Shown piece after piece: positions 32,219 through 33,381 of a stretch of DNA of 33,381 nt; positions within the stretch are counted from its first letter, which is position 1, and every line of letters starts with the position of its first letter. Where the stretch lies: the NCBI GenBank assembly GCA_964586285.1, contig CAZPHU010000034.1, positions 1 to 33,381 on the forward strand, read 5' to 3'. Made by a program: the position numbers and the translations under genes. The notes below the pieces were generated by a model. That model did not search any database, had not been told where the DNA came from, and saw only the letters and a program-made list of their open reading frames with translations. The DNA is from CAZPHU01 sp964586285 (GTDB lineage Bacteria; Fibrobacterota; Chitinivibrionia; Chitinivibrionales; CAYFVL01).

Positions 32219-32784
32219 GTGCTTTCTCCTTTTTAATAGTGTGAGTCGGGTAAGCAATTATTATTCACTTTAAAATATACTCATGCTGCCGGCATAAAGC
32301 ATAGCATTTTTTCCCCTGTGAATCCGTGTTCCCCCTCCGGTCCCTTAAGAAGTTCTCCCTGGTTGATTTCTTCATTTTATAATTTCGCCGGAACGTGAAA
32401 GCCTGCTAAGGCGATTTGCTTGTAGATCAGAGGTTTGAATGCATTGTTTGAAGTAAATTGTTAAAAAAATGTTAAAAATCAGACAATCACTGGTATTTAT
32501 GACTTTTTTTATTGATCGGCCCGTTTTTTAATTGTAGGATGATAATCTTTTTGCATTATGCATGTAAGAAGATCTCCGTGGTTTAGCGATTATTTCGGAA
32601 CGATTCGACCTTCTCCTCCGCAAATAATCGTTAATTAAGGAGAAGAAGTCCGGACAGGAATGCTTTAAGCTGCCTGAAAGTATCCGCCTGATCAAGATTT
32701 AGCGTCAGCTCTTTAAGGAAATGATGGGTTATCCCTGAAAGATATAAGCGAGTTTGTAGCCATATTAACCTTTAGAGGATGTTT
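32219..32784. other. Non-coding region between the receiver genes
   Basis: About 565 bases, AT-rich, with no supported reading frame. It must hold the promoters of both divergent receiver genes; no clear hexamers were found. The striking content is an interlocking pair of stems at 32587-32645, listed separately. Confidence 0.5.
32587..32645 (+). promoter_or_regulatory. Pseudoknot-like structure upstream of a receiver gene
   Basis: Stem 1: CGATTATTT-CGG (32587-32598) pairs with CCG-C-AAATAATCG (32618-32630), 12 bp with one bulged C. Its 19-base loop contains CTTCTCCT (32610-32617), which is the exact complement of AGGAGAAG (32638-32645), lying 7 bases after stem 1. The two stems interlock with H-type pseudoknot order. 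The second contains a Shine-Dalgarno-like AGGAG, but no reading frame follows directly. The receiver gene starts 139 bases downstream. Confidence 0.4.
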
Positions 32785-33204
32785 ATGATTTCAAGACGAA
32801 TCCTGGTGATTGACGATAACCCCGGAGTGCGTGAGACAATGCGTCTTTTATTGAATGGTATAGGCATGAAAGCATATATCGCTTCAAACGGTATCGATGG
32901 TTTAGCCTTGGCATATGAGGAGGAGCCCGATCTTATTCTGCTGGACATCCTTCTTCCCGATTTCAGCGGATGGGCCGTGCTTGATCAGCTTCGTATAGAT
33001 CGGCGAATGGCTCACATCCCTGTGGCCATTTTCAGCGCCCTGGTTGACTCTGAAGCCCACTACAGGGATTGCTTATCTAAAGTCGACGGATACCTTTCCA
33101 AACCTTTTACCATGCAAGAGCTTCGCGAGCTGATAATCCGAACGACCGCTAACAGGCCCAAAGTCAGTAGATCCCGAAAAAAACAGGTATTCGCGGAGAT
33201 ATGA
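32785..33204 (+). CDS. Stand-alone response-regulator receiver protein
   Basis: A 139-residue receiver domain (CheY-like) with no output domain. All switch residues are in place: Asp10-Asp11 (VIDDN), phosphoacceptor Asp54 (LLDILLPD), Ser84 (AIFSA) and Lys106 followed by Pro (YLSKPF). A basic tail (NRPKVSRSRKKQ) follows. It probably relays a signal from an unlinked histidine kinase to a partner protein. I use the ATG at 32785, because AGAGG lies 6 bases before it; an ATG 6 bases earlier touches that site. The 5' leader may include the pseudoknot-like structure at 32587-32645. Confidence 0.88.
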   Translation: MISRRILVIDDNPGVRETMRLLLNGIGMKAYIASNGIDGLALAYEEEPDLILLDILLPDFSGWAVLDQLRIDRRMAHIPVAIFSALVDSEAHYRDCLSKVDGYLSKPFTMQELRELIIRTTANRPKVSRSRKKQVFAEI

Positions 33205-33248
33205 GGAAAAGGCCCGGGCCCCGTGCACCTTTGTGATTCACAACCTCA

Positions 33249-33380
33249 TCACAATTTCTTCTGAAAAGTTATTCCCACTGCGTCGATCCGGTTTTGCGGC
33301 TCTTTCAGACGGGCTAAGATCGAGTTGAAAGTGATCAAGAAGCCGGTTAGAGTTGCCGTGGGCGAATGCTTAGCCGGTAG
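33249..33380 (-). CDS. Possible 3' end of a gene (partial, uncertain)
   Basis: The minus strand is open from the window edge for 43 codons to a TGA at 33249-33251, ending AVGITFQKKL. This is the longest open frame in the last 175 bases and could be the C-terminus of a gene that begins beyond the window. The product is not recognised, and an open frame of this size can occur by chance. Confidence 0.22.
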   Translation of the reverse strand, partial: LPAKHSPTATLTGFLITFNSILARLKEPQNRIDAVGITFQKKL

Positions 33381-33381
33381 G

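Noticed and set aside
33205..33245. GC-rich palindrome after the second receiver gene
   Set aside because: GGCCCGGGCC can fold, but it has no T run and a very short loop, so a terminator is not supported.

Overview
The window is a 33.4 kb piece of a draft bacterial assembly, with two 100-base runs of N. It is gene-dense, of moderate GC, and carries mostly housekeeping and envelope genes. Several features point to a Gram-negative member of the FCB group: a secreted protein ending in a Por/T9SS-like sorting domain, two small outer-membrane beta-barrel proteins with C-terminal Phe, a lipoprotein-type leucine-rich-repeat protein, and glycogen and glucan enzymes. A Fibrobacterota/Chitinivibrionia-like lineage is my guess; there is no rRNA or marker phylogeny here to prove it. 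I see no tRNA, rRNA, CRISPR array, prophage or intact insertion sequence.

Layout. 1-3.0 kb (minus): valS followed 4 bases later by the start of trpE, which runs off the window. 3.0-4.0 kb: a non-coding stretch with an assembly gap, two intrinsic terminators and a candidate small RNA with its own promoter. 4.0-5.9 kb (plus): a 628-residue PEPCK-like P-loop protein (DUF4914 type), followed by an N gap flanked by an identical 55-bp sequence, which looks like an unmerged contig overlap. 6.3-8.9 kb (plus): a polysaccharide pyruvyl transferase/CsaB-like gene and a FAD-dependent oxidoreductase. 9.0-10.9 kb (minus): a beta-barrel protein and a secreted DUF2059-like protein. 11.0-15.8 kb (minus): a tight cluster of glycogen phosphorylase, class II aldolase and a cytoplasmic GH5 glycosidase. 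16.0-18.2 kb: small unknown genes and a zinc-ribbon protein. 18.2-20.9 kb (minus): a CPA2 Na+/H+ antiporter fused to a PTS EIIA(Ntr) domain, abutting rimI. 21.0-24.5 kb (minus): HAD phosphatase, STAS-like protein, SMR-like membrane protein, 17-repeat LRR lipoprotein and a small DUF1841-like protein. 24.7-25.2 kb (plus): a ferritin-like di-iron protein. 25.7-26.3 kb (minus): another beta-barrel protein. 26.3-27.1 kb: non-coding DNA with two diverged copies of an intergenic element. 27.1-29.8 kb (plus): an adenylation-ACP-PlsC fusion. 29.9-31.6 kb: two secreted proteins, convergent. 31.8-33.2 kb: two stand-alone receiver proteins, divergent, with a pseudoknot-like structure between them.

How the genes fit together. 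The clearest functional groups are carbohydrate storage and glucan use (glycogen phosphorylase, aldolase, GH5), envelope building (pyruvyl transferase, beta-barrels, LRR lipoprotein, sorted secreted protein, acyl-ACP/PlsC fusion) and ion or phosphotransfer control (antiporter-EIIA). No defence system or mobile island is evident. The most unusual material lies in the non-coding DNA (candidate sRNA at 3.46-3.56 kb, intergenic repeat pair at 26.5-27.0 kb, pseudoknot-like leader at 32.6 kb) and in the domain architectures of the acyltransferase fusion, the PEPCK-like protein and the SMR-like protein.
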